A stretch of DNA of 64,000 nucleotides from Zunongwangia profunda SM-A87 (GCF_000023465.1 NC_014041.1:1447001-1511000); one strand, 5' to 3'. Numbered from the stretch's first letter, positions 1 through 9,056 are shown. Notes: a model not told the origin generated them from the letters alone. Translations and numbers: made by a program.

Positions 1-26
1 ACTCATCATAATCTCTTTTATTTATT

Positions 27-1025
27 ATGTCCTATAATTCAATTTATTTTTCCGGTTTATTTATTGTTTTGTTTTCCCACCAAATAATATTGGCACAAAA
101 CAAGGATTCTGCAGCCATAATATCCTATGCTGATAAAATGCAGATTAAGCTTAATGTAGATTCACATTTAGAGAATTACTATGTTTCAAACAATGAATCC
201 GAAACAGATTTAAATCTTGCCTTAAATAATGATTTAAGACTTACGCTTCTTTTAGACTATAAAATCTTTAGTCTTTCTTATTCTTTTACGCCAGATTTTT
301 TACCTGGAAATCATGGAGATGAGAATAAAGGAGAGAGTAGTTATTCTGATTTTAGTGTTTCATTATACCCCGGTCAATTTGTACAGGAATTAACCTATCA
401 GCGAATGAAAGGGTTTTATGTAGTAAATACGGCTGATTTTGTTGCCAATCTGCCAGAAGATAGTGCCTATTTGCTTTTTCCAGATCTAAAAAGAACCTTC
501 TATGGAGGTTCTACCGCTTATATTCTAAATTCTGATTTCTCTATAGAAAATTTAGTGTACCAGAGAGAGTGGCAGCGCTATAGTACTGGAAGTTTTGTAC
601 CTAGATTCAACTATAGTTATGCTGAATTTTCTAATGATTTTGAGGACTTTAAAGGAAAAGAGAAAGATTTTGATTTCAGTTTAGATCTGAATTATTACTA
701 CAACTGGGTTCTTGCGGAAAGGTTTAACCTCTCGCCATATGCTTATGGGGGCTTAGGAACCCGTATCCAAAATTATAGGCAAAGCGGCGATAAATTGAAT
801 GAAAAAGAATCAAATACATATTTTACCCAGGAATATGGTGGCGGGTTACAGCTTGGCTATAATACAGACAAATTTCTTATGGGAGCAAGAGTTTCTTATA
901 AATCCTTAAATTATAAGAATGCTAGTGATTTACGTATACAAAATGATTCATGGTACGGATTATTTTTTATAGGATACCGTCTGGATCCACCTGAAAATTT
1001 AAAAAGAATTGGAGATCAATTTTAA
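27..1025 (+). CDS. DUF4421-like envelope protein
   Basis: The protein has 332 residues with an N-terminal signal peptide ending near AQ (residues 23-24). The mature part is rich in alternating aromatic and polar strands, such as DFSLDLNYYYNWVLAERFNL and the closing YGLFFIGYRLD, as expected of an outer-membrane beta-barrel. The opening of the mature chain (SYADKMQIKLNVDS) and the layout resemble the DUF4421 family of Bacteroidota; this is from memory and was not searched. The function of the family is not known. The next gene starts 9 bp downstream on the same strand, so the two are probably co-transcribed. The start at 27 gives a well-formed signal peptide. Any upstream genes lie outside the window. 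Confidence 0.75.
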   Translation: MSYNSIYFSGLFIVLFSHQIILAQNKDSAAIISYADKMQIKLNVDSHLENYYVSNNESETDLNLALNNDLRLTLLLDYKIFSLSYSFTPDFLPGNHGDENKGESSYSDFSVSLYPGQFVQELTYQRMKGFYVVNTADFVANLPEDSAYLLFPDLKRTFYGGSTAYILNSDFSIENLVYQREWQRYSTGSFVPRFNYSYAEFSNDFEDFKGKEKDFDFSLDLNYYYNWVLAERFNLSPYAYGGLGTRIQNYRQSGDKLNEKESNTYFTQEYGGGLQLGYNTDKFLMGARVSYKSLNYKNASDLRIQNDSWYGLFFIGYRLDPPENLKRIGDQF

Positions 1026-1034
1026 TTGTAGTCG

Positions 1035-1985
1035 ATGAGATTTAAATTAATACTATTATGTGTTTTAAGCGGTCTTCTAGGTTGTAAACACAGTAAAGAA
1101 AAGCAAATTATAACTCCAAAAATGGTATCTATAAATCCTGAAGGTACTTATACGAGTGATCAATATGAAAATAGGGATAAAGGATTTGACTGGGTTGGAA
1201 TTGAGGTTTTTTCTATAGATGATACTTTAATAAAAGTTTCTTTACGGTCTAGAGCAGACCTTAAACGTCCTACTTGTACATTGCACTGCATTGCTAGAAA
1301 ATTGAATGATTCCGTCTATGAATCTGTTGAAACGACGATTCCAGTACGTTTTAATTTTTCGAAACAAGAGGTATCCATCTATTCTTCATCACGACAGGAG
1401 TTAGCTTATTTTTGCTCTGGTGGAGCTAGTATCCAGGGTGATTATCGCAAGATCTACGAGCCTATAGACACTTCTCAGGTGGATCCTAGGTTATATTCAA
1501 AATACATACATAGCGATGGGATTAGCTTTGAAATTACACTGCAACTTCTTGATAGTCTGAAAATTTTAACGGTTATACCTGCAGGCTTATCTAAAGATAA
1601 TTCTACATATACCCAGCAAATCGATAAAGACATTGTCTCTGCTAAAGCTTTAGATCTGAATAATGATGATGCGCCTGAGCTGTTGATTGTATTGAAAGAT
1701 TTTAAAACTCAGGAATCAACAATCCTGGCATTTACAACAAATCAGAAAAATTCAATGAGTACGATTAACTTTCCGGCGAACGAGTTTCATCTAAAAAAAG
1801 GATACTATAGTGGATACGATACTTATGAAATAGAAAGTGGCAAACTAGTCAGAAAATTTCCTGTGTTTGAAAATGGAGAAGCGAGTGACTATCAACAAAT
1901 CATAACCTATACACTTAAGCCGGGAGAAGCTATGCCCCAATTCAAAATTGATTCTGAACGATTCGTCAAAATAAATCAAAAGTAA
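1035..1985 (+). CDS. Lipoprotein with C-terminal PliI-like (lysozyme inhibitor) domain
   Basis: The 316-residue protein begins with a lipoprotein signal peptide; the lipid-attachment cysteine is Cys17 in the lipobox LLGC. Residues about 160-310 resemble PliI, the periplasmic inhibitor of invertebrate-type lysozyme: they carry DLNNDDAPELLIVL, then GYYSGYDTYEIESGKLVRKF, and end in YTLKPGEA. The N-terminal half has cysteines in CTLHC and in YFCSGGASIQGDY and could be a separate inhibitor-like module. If the domain call is right, the protein sits in the envelope and may protect peptidoglycan from host or competitor lysozymes. It follows the DUF4421-like gene by 9 bp. The inhibitor role is inferred from sequence likeness only. 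Confidence 0.6.
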   Translation: MRFKLILLCVLSGLLGCKHSKEKQIITPKMVSINPEGTYTSDQYENRDKGFDWVGIEVFSIDDTLIKVSLRSRADLKRPTCTLHCIARKLNDSVYESVETTIPVRFNFSKQEVSIYSSSRQELAYFCSGGASIQGDYRKIYEPIDTSQVDPRLYSKYIHSDGISFEITLQLLDSLKILTVIPAGLSKDNSTYTQQIDKDIVSAKALDLNNDDAPELLIVLKDFKTQESTILAFTTNQKNSMSTINFPANEFHLKKGYYSGYDTYEIESGKLVRKFPVFENGEASDYQQIITYTLKPGEAMPQFKIDSERFVKINQK

Positions 1986-1993
1986 AATTTCTA

Positions 1994-2046
1994 AGTATTA
2001 ATAATTTAGTGATGCGTGAATTGACTACATGAAATGAATTAATACT
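1994..2046. terminator. Possible bidirectional terminator between convergent genes
   Basis: A perfect 9-bp inverted repeat, AGTATTAAT (1994-2002) and ATTAATACT (2038-2046), encloses a 35-base loop between two convergent genes. It overlaps the stop codon of the AraC gene. The stem is AT-only and the loop is long, so the call is weak. Confidence 0.25.
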
Positions 2047-2957
2047 CAATTAAATGATTGTCTAAATTTAAGAGGAGATTCATTCGTTTTATTTTTGAAA
2101 AATTTGCTAAAAGATTGTGGATGCTCAAATCCTAATTGATAAGCTATTTCACTTACCGATAAATTAGTTGTTGATAGTTCTTCTTTTGCCTTTTCTATTA
2201 GTTTATTGTGAATGAATTGTTGAGTGCTTTGCCCGGTAAATGAGCGCAGCATATCACTCAAGTAACGTGCCGAAACATTTAATTGCTCTGCTAAATAAGT
2301 AACAGTTGGAAGTCCGGAATTTAATGCCTGCTCCTGTTCAAAATACGTTTTTAATAAGTAGTCTATTTTAGAAAGCAAATCGTTGTTAACAGCTTTTCGG
2401 GTAATGAATTGCCGTTCATAAAAACGATTACTAAGATTAAGTAACACATCAATTAAAGAAAGAATTACATCTTGTGTGTGCCTATCGATGTGTTGATATT
2501 CGATTTGAATCTTTTGAAATATTTCTACGATATTATTTTCTTCCTTTTCCGAAAGGTGTAAGGATTCATTTAATGAATATGAGAAAAAACCATAATTTGT
2601 AATAGTTGTTGCCAGTGGGTGCTTTCCTAAAAAATCCGGATGAAACATTAGTACATATCCAGTTCCAGCATTGTCATTATAGTTAATGGCATTATCAATT
2701 TCAACAGATTGCACTTGTTTTGGTGCAGTAAATGTCATGGTACCGGTATCGAAGTCGTAATACTGTTGACCATATTTTACTTTGGATCGAATATTATTTT
2801 TTAAGGAGATTGTGTAAAAATTGGTAGAAAACTGTTTCCAAACTTCAGTATTTTTAATATGTAATTCAGAAACAAGTACGACGCTTACCAAAGGATGTAA
2901 AGGCTTTGGTAAGTGTAGTAGCATGTGAAAATCAGAAAGAGAATTTATTTGTTTCAT
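2046..2957 (-). CDS. AraC-family transcriptional regulator
   Basis: The 303-residue protein has an N-terminal sensing region (about 1-190) of unknown ligand and a C-terminal AraC DNA-binding domain (about 200-300) with two helix-turn-helix units. The second is seen in LSVSEIAYQLGFEHPQSFSK, followed by FKNKTNESPLKFR. It starts 12 bp after the stop of the SDR gene upstream, so the two form an operon. It is clearly paralogous to the regulator at 17666-18580: both share the near-identical tail and motifs such as YGQQ-YDF and FYERQF-TRK. AraC proteins paired with an SDR often control that enzyme in response to an aldehyde, quinone or other small molecule; the inducer here is not evident. Confidence 0.85.
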   Translation of the reverse strand: MKQINSLSDFHMLLHLPKPLHPLVSVVLVSELHIKNTEVWKQFSTNFYTISLKNNIRSKVKYGQQYYDFDTGTMTFTAPKQVQSVEIDNAINYNDNAGTGYVLMFHPDFLGKHPLATTITNYGFFSYSLNESLHLSEKEENNIVEIFQKIQIEYQHIDRHTQDVILSLIDVLLNLSNRFYERQFITRKAVNNDLLSKIDYLLKTYFEQEQALNSGLPTVTYLAEQLNVSARYLSDMLRSFTGQSTQQFIHNKLIEKAKEELSTTNLSVSEIAYQLGFEHPQSFSKFFKNKTNESPLKFRQSFN

Positions 2958-2969
2958 ATTACAATTTAG

Positions 2970-3776
2970 TTAAAATCCTAAAAATTGTTTTCTTATCATT
3001 TTTCTAAACCCCTCACTTCCTATGTCTTTTCGCGTATTCATCATTTTGTTGGCATCTCCTCCGGCAACATATTTTATTTTATCTTTTCCATCTGTTGCGG
3101 CTTCGTAGACTATTTCGGCTATTTGTGTTGGGGTCCCTGCTTCCTTCATCATTGTATCAATATTACCAAACAATTTATCCTCTAATTCCTGATAAGCCTT
3201 ATGTGAGCTTTTGTCCAGAGATCTGCCTGCAAAATCAGTAGCAATAGCACCTGGGGCAATTGTTTTTATTGCAATATGGTATTGGCTCAATTCAAAAGAC
3301 ATACTTTCTGACCATCCTTCCAACCCAAATTTTGTAGCCTGATAGAGAGAATGTAGGGGAAAAGCTAAACTACCACCGATGGATGTTGTCGTAATAAATA
3401 ATCCTGCTTTCTTTTGCCTGAAATAAGGAATAAAGGCTTTTGTAACTCGAATAGCACCCAAAAGATTGGTATTTATCTGGAGTGCAATTTGCTCATCACT
3501 TACAGCCTCTAAGGCTCCCATAAGACCATAACCTGCGTTATTGAATACTACATCTATATTGTTATTTTCAATAACATTACCCACAAGAGTTTTTATCTGC
3601 TCTAAATTGGTAACATCCAATTCATGGAGAATTATATTATCCAATTTAGAAAGCTCTGTTTCGTCTTTAGGATTTCGCATTGTTGCAATGACATTCCAGC
3701 CTTTAGATTGAAATAAGATAGCAGTTTCTTTTCCTAGACCTGAAGAAGCCCCAGTAATTAAAATTGTCTTAGACAT
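2970..3776 (-). CDS. Short-chain dehydrogenase/reductase (classical SDR)
   Basis: This 268-residue Rossmann-fold oxidoreductase has every classical SDR landmark. The cofactor glycine motif TGASSGLG is at residues 8-15, NNAG at 79-82, and the catalytic Ser132, Tyr145 and Lys149 follow. The arginine after the second strand (ATMRNP) suggests NADP(H). The substrate cannot be told from sequence. It is the first gene of a two-gene unit with the AraC regulator 12 bp downstream, which probably controls it. The start is fixed by the methionine just before the first beta strand. Confidence 0.9.
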   Translation of the reverse strand: MSKTILITGASSGLGKETAILFQSKGWNVIATMRNPKDETELSKLDNIILHELDVTNLEQIKTLVGNVIENNNIDVVFNNAGYGLMGALEAVSDEQIALQINTNLLGAIRVTKAFIPYFRQKKAGLFITTTSIGGSLAFPLHSLYQATKFGLEGWSESMSFELSQYHIAIKTIAPGAIATDFAGRSLDKSSHKAYQELEDKLFGNIDTMMKEAGTPTQIAEIVYEAATDGKDKIKYVAGGDANKMMNTRKDIGSEGFRKMIRKQFLGF

Positions 3777-4285
3777 TTTTAATAGTTTTAAATTAATATA
3801 CCAAAGGTCTTCAGAATTAAAATGTGATACTTAGCCAAATGGAGTTTAATTGTAGCCTAAATTACGTTGTAATCGTCTTAGTGAAAATCAAAGTTTTTGC
3901 TTTTTCAAAAGGTGTTTATTACTGCTGTTCGTGCCAATCCATTTAATCATTCTTAGTACTTTATAAACGTTAGAAAATATATTTCGTGCATTCAGGTGAC
4001 ATCATATTTTATATTCTTGAAAAGAACATTAAAATCGATTATCCATGAAATGGGTGAAAAGCACTAAATAAAGCCAATAGATATTAAATAGAATGATTCA
4101 GATTTGGTGGTGACCTCTTGAAAGCATATTTAGAAATCCTATTGACAAGGTATAAAAGCAATAGGTATAGTTTTGACAGCCCGAAGAACTAATAATAATA
4201 TTAGTGATTTTGATATTCAACCATACTATCTTGGATAACATGTTATAAACATTCCTAAAAGACTCTTTGATATTCGCAAATAAAA
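3777..4285. other. Intergenic stretch without a supported gene
   Basis: No gene is supported here. The upstream region of the SDR gene lies at the left end. On the minus strand at about 3890-4005 a short open stretch of some 37 codons (containing MIKWIGTNSSNKHLLKKQKL) has no start signal or partner and may be a gene remnant. A 65-codon frame at 4098-4295 overlaps the downstream terminator and looks random. Confidence 0.5.
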
Positions 4286-4310
4286 AAAGACTCAACTTAA
4301 TTGAGTCTTT
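4286..4310 (-). terminator. Rho-independent terminator of the small lipoprotein pair
   Basis: A perfect 10-bp stem, AAAGACTCAA (4286-4295) with TTGAGTCTTT (4301-4310), has a 5-base loop. Read on the minus strand it ends in a run of T (4287-4282). It lies just after the stop of the lipoprotein gene ending at 4332. Confidence 0.85.
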
Positions 4311-4331
4311 CCGTAAATATATACCAAGGTG

Positions 4332-4799
4332 TTATTCTGATCGCTCTAACTGACCTACTTTCTCCCAATTTGGATCTACTTCCATACTAATAGTTAGGTA
4401 AAGTGTTCCATTATCTGTTCTATAGGTAGAACCCTGTTGAGGTCGCCCGTCTATTTCTTCAGGTTTTAATTTATACATGGCTCCGGTAATAGGATCTACA
4501 ACAAGTCCGATAATTCCACCAATCACTATATTTCCTAAATACCAGGCGTTAAATTTTTTCTTTAAGGTTGTTCTATAGGCCTTGTATCCATCAAGTTTAA
4601 GTACGACATTATATTCCTGATTTCTTTTTAGTTTTTTTTGGATTGGTGTTTGCCCCATCTCAATTTCATTAATAGATACCAGAGCTTGTTTAGGGTTAGA
4701 GTTTATTAATACTTCCTGCCGGGAGCCAGAAATGATTGTGGCGCAACTGGTAATCGCCAATGCCAAAACAATAGTTACTGCTTTAAAAAAAGTATTCAT
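4332..4799 (-). CDS. PEGA-domain-like lipoprotein
   Basis: The start is placed at the sixth codon of the open frame (MNTFFK), which gives 155 residues, a good lipobox (AITSC, Cys19) and avoids overlap with the upstream gene. The central part, VLINSNPKQALVSINEIEMG followed by TPIQKKLKRNQEYNVVLKLDGY, resembles a PEGA carbohydrate-binding-like domain, and CATIISGS after the lipid cysteine is common in such lipoproteins. A glycine-rich hydrophobic stretch (GNIVIGGIIGLVVDPITGAMY) follows, so the C-terminus may touch a membrane. It forms a pair with the lipoprotein gene 7 bp upstream and ends at a strong terminator. The exact function is unknown. Confidence 0.75.
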   Translation of the reverse strand: MNTFFKAVTIVLALAITSCATIISGSRQEVLINSNPKQALVSINEIEMGQTPIQKKLKRNQEYNVVLKLDGYKAYRTTLKKKFNAWYLGNIVIGGIIGLVVDPITGAMYKLKPEEIDGRPQQGSTYRTDNGTLYLTISMEVDPNWEKVGQLERSE

Positions 4800-4806
4800 G
4801 TTATAA

Positions 4807-5199
4807 TTAATCAAGTTTTAATTCATATTGTTCTAAGTTGGAAACATCGCCATTATAGCTATAAAGGTCAATTTTAAGACGATAACAAGAACTCCATAAA
4901 TCGGGCTTCTTCTTATTCGTTACCTTTACAATGTTTGCTCCATTTTTCCTGGCCTCGATTCTTGCTTTATTTAATAAGCTGTTAAAGCTGCAATCTGTGG
5001 AAAATCCTGAATCCTGGAATTTTAAGACTCCTATTTTAATAAGATTTTCAGGCAAGGGATCTTCCACGTCTAAAAAAGCTACTTTTTCATTGGATGATAA
5101 TGTCGATTGTGGGTTAGTAAAGTTTGAAGAGATTTTTGGACTACAACCGCTTAATCCGATTATAATCGAGGCAATAAAAAATAAAAATTTTTTATTCAT
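4807..5199 (-). CDS. Small envelope lipoprotein, RcsF-like appearance
   Basis: The methionine at 5199 (MNKKFLFF) is preferred because it begins directly at the signal peptide; in-frame methionines lie upstream as far as 5229. This gives 130 residues with lipobox GLSGC (Cys19). The mature part reads IGVLKFQDSGFSTDCSFNSL and continues with KARIEARKNGANIVKVTNKK. This layout of a cysteine, a helix rich in A/N/G and a strand resembles the RcsF/DUF4156 type of outer-membrane lipoprotein, although overall likeness is modest. It is the first gene of a two-gene unit that ends at the terminator at 4286-4310. No specific role can be assigned. Confidence 0.65.
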   Translation of the reverse strand: MNKKFLFFIASIIIGLSGCSPKISSNFTNPQSTLSSNEKVAFLDVEDPLPENLIKIGVLKFQDSGFSTDCSFNSLLNKARIEARKNGANIVKVTNKKKPDLWSSCYRLKIDLYSYNGDVSNLEQYELKLD

Positions 5200-5868
5200 A
5201 ATCATTAGTTTTAAGGTGTTGACTAACAATTTAATGGACTCCCATTACAAGTCATTGATTTGAGCGAATATATGTAATAATTCGATTGAATTTTAAAAAA
5301 AATGAGGATCAGGCTTAAAAAAACAACACGTATATATCACTGTTAATCAGACATATAATTTAGTTTTATTTAAAACCAGGACTTTAAAAGAATTCCCCTT
5401 ACGGATTTGTATAAAAAAAATTTAGCGAACTTTAGATAAATGGAAATCTCCAGCTTCAAATTCTCAATAAATTTATTTGCTTTTGGCTCATGTCTAAGAG
5501 GTATAACTCTAACTGTGATCCAAGCTGTATTTATGCCAAAACTGCCAATTCACCTTACAGATATAAAAAAAAGACTGCGGAACGGGCTTGTTCCGGCACC
5601 CCCCATTTTCGACTCATCGATTGTTCTCAAAGCGCAATATAGCTTTTAAGTAATTTTTAAATTTTTCATAAATCCAGATCTCAGCTAATTCTATTTATCG
5701 TTATCACCTTTCAATGCGTACGGCTTCTAACACTTTGAATGTTCAATAGTAAGTATAATGTTTTTCATCATTGGAATAGAAGAACACTATTGTTCATAAT
5801 TCTATATTTGCAATGATTATTGTTGAACCTGCATAATTATATTTAGTTTTATAAAGACAAAAATAATG
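5200..5868. other. Long intergenic region without a supported gene
   Basis: About 670 bp hold no convincing gene. A 69-codon plus-strand frame at 5440-5649 has no signal, domain or partner and is not accepted. A small hairpin, CGGAAC (5578-5583) with GTTCCG (5590-5595), sits in a locally GC-rich patch. This may be decayed DNA between two lipoprotein units. Confidence 0.4.
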
Positions 5869-6438
5869 CTATTCCATCGTTATAGCCGCTGTATAAACAT
5901 AATCATAATTATCCATAGGGCTTGGTGTTATCTCATTACCCTCAAACGCTATTCGGTAGCACTTAGCGGATGGATTTCTTTTGCCCTTTGGAATATCCCA
6001 ATAGGTAATTAGTTCATGTACTGTATCATCACCAAATATATAAGGACATTTTATCTTATAAGTAAGTATTTCCTGTGTAGGACAATCCTCTAAAGGTAAA
6101 CCAAACTGATTGGTCAAATAAGAATAACCGTTATATTTTGAAATGCCTAATTTTGGGCTGTTAACATCTGGTTCAAAGCCAGGTTTGGCAGGAGCACTAT
6201 AACTATCATTATCCCAATTCCAACATGGCTCAGAAATAATAATATCTAAGGCGTATGAGTCTTTCGAAATATCTAAAGAATTATTGATTTCAATTCCATT
6301 TACTAAATCATTTCCTGAAGAATCCTGAAAGTTCAAATATAAATTGTAGCTAATAAATTCGGGTTGTTTATGGATAGGTGGATCACAGTATGAGAACATG
6401 ATCAAAGCAACCAGACTTAATATTTTTAAGGCTTTCAT
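5869..6438 (-). CDS. Hypothetical secreted or lipoprotein, aspartate/tyrosine-rich
   Basis: This 189-residue protein has a signal peptide and a possible loose lipobox (MFSYC, Cys18). I do not recognise the family. The mature part holds a repeated idea of short beta strands, the motif LYLNFQDSSGNDLVNG, and cysteines in SEPCWNW, EDCPT, IKCPY and AKCYR that could form disulfides. LYLNFQDSSGNDL parallels WLDFKESSGNSY in the gene upstream, so the two may be distant relatives. Its start codon overlaps the upstream stop by 4 bp, which indicates translational coupling in a two-gene operon. Confidence 0.65.
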   Translation of the reverse strand: MKALKILSLVALIMFSYCDPPIHKQPEFISYNLYLNFQDSSGNDLVNGIEINNSLDISKDSYALDIIISEPCWNWDNDSYSAPAKPGFEPDVNSPKLGISKYNGYSYLTNQFGLPLEDCPTQEILTYKIKCPYIFGDDTVHELITYWDIPKGKRNPSAKCYRIAFEGNEITPSPMDNYDYVYTAAITME

Positions 6439-6986
6439 TGTGTTTTTGTTGTTTTCAGTTCAATAGGCTCAATACTATTTATTATGATTCCTGTAAAACA
6501 GTCATCAACACAATGATCTTCAACATAACCGCAGGTAGAAATTAAGCCGTTGTTTTCATATTCGAAATAGGTTGTTGCGTTGTCCCTGGCTATAAGCCAT
6601 TCCTGTGCTGCTTTATTGTATACTTCTTCAAGAGTGATGGGATCGGCTCCATTCTGATGAACTCCAATTTCCGATTTTGTTTCAGTCCATTGAAGTTCAC
6701 TCTCCGGGATATCTTCAGATAGACCTGCTGTAGCCGTATAATCAAAATGTCGTTGTATTATTTCTCCTTCTTCTACTATTATTGTCGTTTCCCAATTAAA
6801 ACCAACCCAAGAGCCATGCTCTACTGTATATTGGTAGGAATTCCCGGAAGATTCTTTAAAATCCAACCAGATCTTTTTACTCGTTCTAAACTCGCTTTGG
6901 TAGTTTAAATCATCTGAATCACAAGCATAGAATAGGGTACCGATAAGTGTCAGTACAATAACGACTGTATAGATTTTGCTTTTCAT
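6435..6986 (-). CDS. Hypothetical lipoprotein
   Basis: The 183-residue product has a clear lipoprotein signal peptide with lipobox LFYAC (Cys22). The family is not recognised. Near the N-terminus of the mature chain the segment KIWLDFKESSGNSYQYTV resembles the matching part of the downstream gene. The C-terminal region carries four cysteines within CGYVEDHCVDDCFTG and just before it. It overlaps the next gene by 4 bp, so both are made from one message and may work together at the cell surface or in the periplasm. Confidence 0.65.
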   Translation of the reverse strand: MKSKIYTVVIVLTLIGTLFYACDSDDLNYQSEFRTSKKIWLDFKESSGNSYQYTVEHGSWVGFNWETTIIVEEGEIIQRHFDYTATAGLSEDIPESELQWTETKSEIGVHQNGADPITLEEVYNKAAQEWLIARDNATTYFEYENNGLISTCGYVEDHCVDDCFTGIIINSIEPIELKTTKTQ

Positions 6987-7238
6987 AATTTTTAGAAGAT
7001 TTAATATTTATTGCCAAAATAAGGTCATTATTCACCTGGATTAGATCATGCTTGCTAAGCATTCATTTTAAAGGCCTTACATTGTAGATGCTTTTTCGCT
7101 TCATTAGTTGCGTCAAATGGCTGGTTTATAATAGCAAATCTAAAATGAATATTTTTCTTTCTAAAAACAACCAGGATTATGCACTGACAAATATCTGTTT
7201 TACAGCTAAAAGATAAAAATCACTTCAGCATACGATTT

Positions 7239-8825
7239 TTATAAACGCCCTAACAGTTGTATACATAAGATAAGCAATACCATAGCAATTGGGTACACAG
7301 TAGCATATGCCACCGCGGGGGCATTGCTTTTTGTAAGCGAGTCTGTGGCCGCAAGTCCCGGTGTACTGGTCATCGCCCCTGTAAGCGTGCCCAACATCGA
7401 TAATATATTTAATTTTAAAAATATTCGGGCGACTATAGTGGCTAAAAGCATTGGAAAAAACGTAACAACTGCTCCCACAATAAATAGGTTAATCCCATAC
7501 TGATTGAAAGTTTCCACAAATGTAGCACCGGCTTTAGTTCCTACGGAAGCTAAAAAAAGCATTAGTCCTAGTTGTCGCAAAAGATTATTCGCCGTTCCAC
7601 TCATACTCCATAAAACCGGCCCTGTTTTTCCTAGTCGGCCCAATAGCATGGCTACAATTAGTATCCCTCCTGTTAACCCAAGACTAAACTGGAAAGAAGC
7701 CCCAAAATTTAGGGAGATTTGACCAATTAGTATTCCTAGGACAATCCCTGTAGCGATAGGAAAAAAATCGGTATCTGATAAGTTCGTATTATCATCCCCT
7801 AAAATTTCAGAGATATTTTGGATATGATTTTTTGCACAAACCAGCGTAATCTTGTCCCCCATTTGCAATTTTGTACGGGGACTGGCAGAAAGTTCGATCC
7901 CACTACGTCTTAATCGCGTGATCGTAGCATCGTATTTAGCTCTTAAATTTAACTGTGTAAGATTTTTATTGATCACCTGGGGTTTGGTAATTAAAAAAGA
8001 CTGTACTACATATTCTTCGTTAAAATAAAGTTCTTCATCTGTAGTACTACCAATTAAAAGCCCTATTCGTTTTAATGCATCTTCTGTTCCCACAGCTTTA
8101 AGTAAATCGTTTTTATGTAATACGGTTTGTGGTGTTGGGGTAAAAACATGGTCGTTATGTTTAACTCTGGAAATAATACCTTTAGTCATTTCTCTAACAC
8201 CAAGCTGCTCTATGCTCATTCCTATGGCACTATTATTTTCTACAATAAAATTACGAGTAAATATAGGTTTTTGATGAGCGGTCATTTTTTGTTTGTATTC
8301 TTTTTCCAGATCATCAATATTCAATTTAAATAATTGGGGATAGAGCCTTACAAAAATGATAACGAGAATAACTCCCAATGGATATGCTATTCCATACCCT
8401 ATAGAGACCAAATTAGATTTGGTAACATCTATTCCCGCAGCTAATCCGGGGGTACTGGTTAAGGCACCGGAAAGTAAGCCAATAGCAATTGGCTTATCGA
8501 TATCAAATATTAGGATAGCAATATACGTAAGCAAGGTTGCAGAAAGCACAACGACAACCGCTATAACTATAAGGTTTTTCCCCTGGTCTTTAAATGCCTC
8601 AAAAAAACCAGGTCCTGCCTGGAGACCAATAGTATAAATGAATAAAATAAGCCCTATTTTTTCTAAAATATCGGGTAGCGTAGCGCCTAAATGTCCAAAT
8701 ATTAAGGCCACAAAAATAATTGCAGAAATATCTAATGAAATGCCTTTCACCTTTAGATTCCCTAGCATAAAACCTAAACAGATAATCAAAAAGAGTATCA
8801 AATAACTATTATTTAAAAATTCCAT
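7239..8825 (-). CDS. AspT/YidE-type transporter with central TrkA-C domains
   Basis: This membrane protein has the arrangement of the aspartate-alanine exchanger/YidE/YbjL family. The N-terminal set of about five helices (residues 1-175) carries GALTSTPGLAAGIDVTKSN. Two soluble TrkA-C (RCK-C) modules (about 185-345) follow, and a second helix set carries the duplicated motif GAMTSTPGLAATDSLTKSN. Members exchange or export amino and dicarboxylic acids; the substrate here is unknown. The start is placed at 8825 (528 residues) rather than 8837, because the predicted promoter leaves a leader of about 20 nt to 8825 and only about 8 nt to 8837. An FNR-like box overlaps that promoter. The gene diverges from a TonB-like gene with a matching box, and the position beside PEP carboxykinase and fumarate/succinate enzymes would suit a C4-dicarboxylate or amino-acid role (inference). 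Confidence 0.85.
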   Translation of the reverse strand: MEFLNNSYLILFLIICLGFMLGNLKVKGISLDISAIIFVALIFGHLGATLPDILEKIGLILFIYTIGLQAGPGFFEAFKDQGKNLIVIAVVVVLSATLLTYIAILIFDIDKPIAIGLLSGALTSTPGLAAGIDVTKSNLVSIGYGIAYPLGVILVIIFVRLYPQLFKLNIDDLEKEYKQKMTAHQKPIFTRNFIVENNSAIGMSIEQLGVREMTKGIISRVKHNDHVFTPTPQTVLHKNDLLKAVGTEDALKRIGLLIGSTTDEELYFNEEYVVQSFLITKPQVINKNLTQLNLRAKYDATITRLRRSGIELSASPRTKLQMGDKITLVCAKNHIQNISEILGDDNTNLSDTDFFPIATGIVLGILIGQISLNFGASFQFSLGLTGGILIVAMLLGRLGKTGPVLWSMSGTANNLLRQLGLMLFLASVGTKAGATFVETFNQYGINLFIVGAVVTFFPMLLATIVARIFLKLNILSMLGTLTGAMTSTPGLAATDSLTKSNAPAVAYATVYPIAMVLLILCIQLLGRL

Positions 8826-8849
8826 TTTTAAACGCATTAAAGTTCAGAT

Positions 8850-8892
8850 TAAAATTAAAACAACGCCTGCGCTTTTAAGTTGATAATTATCA
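8850..8892 (-). promoter_or_regulatory. Predicted FNR-like box and promoter of the AspT-type gene
   Basis: The palindrome TGATAATTATCA (8881-8892; TTGAT-AATT-ATCAG with flanks) matches the FNR/CRP-type consensus TTGAT-N4-ATCAA. On the minus strand a -7 element TAATTTTA (TAnnTTTA) lies at 8857-8850, its first base 29.5 bp from the palindrome centre. If transcription starts near 8845, the box is centred at about -41.5, the class II activator position. The leader to the start at 8825 would be about 20 nt. Boxes at 9119 and 27632 have the same spacing. Confidence 0.65.
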
Positions 8893-8964
8893 GGTTTTGA
8901 AGGAAAGTACTTCAAAGAATGTCCAGAAAATATTTATTATTTTTTTTCTAATTCCAGGCATCCC

Positions 8965-9056
8965 TATCCCGATAGCTATTTGATATTTTAATGATTCTAT
9001 TTTGGTTAGAAACAAACCGGTAATCCCAGTAATTATCGATCCCGGGATTCAATAGA
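8965..9056. repeat. Degenerate intergenic repeat, TATCCCGATAGCTAT type
   Basis: The 15-mer TATCCCGATAGCTAT (8965-8979) is half of a palindrome. A related element is at 60632-60659, and a further GC-rich palindrome, ATCCCGGGAT, lies at about 9047. This looks like a decayed dispersed repeat between the two divergent promoters. Family and copy number cannot be told from one window. Confidence 0.35.

Noticed and set aside
4098..4295. 65-codon minus-strand open frame
   Set aside because: It overlaps the terminator at 4286-4310 and has no recognisable protein pattern.
5440..5649. 69-codon plus-strand open frame
   Set aside because: No signal, domain, partner or promoter; it lies in a long gene-free stretch and reads as chance.
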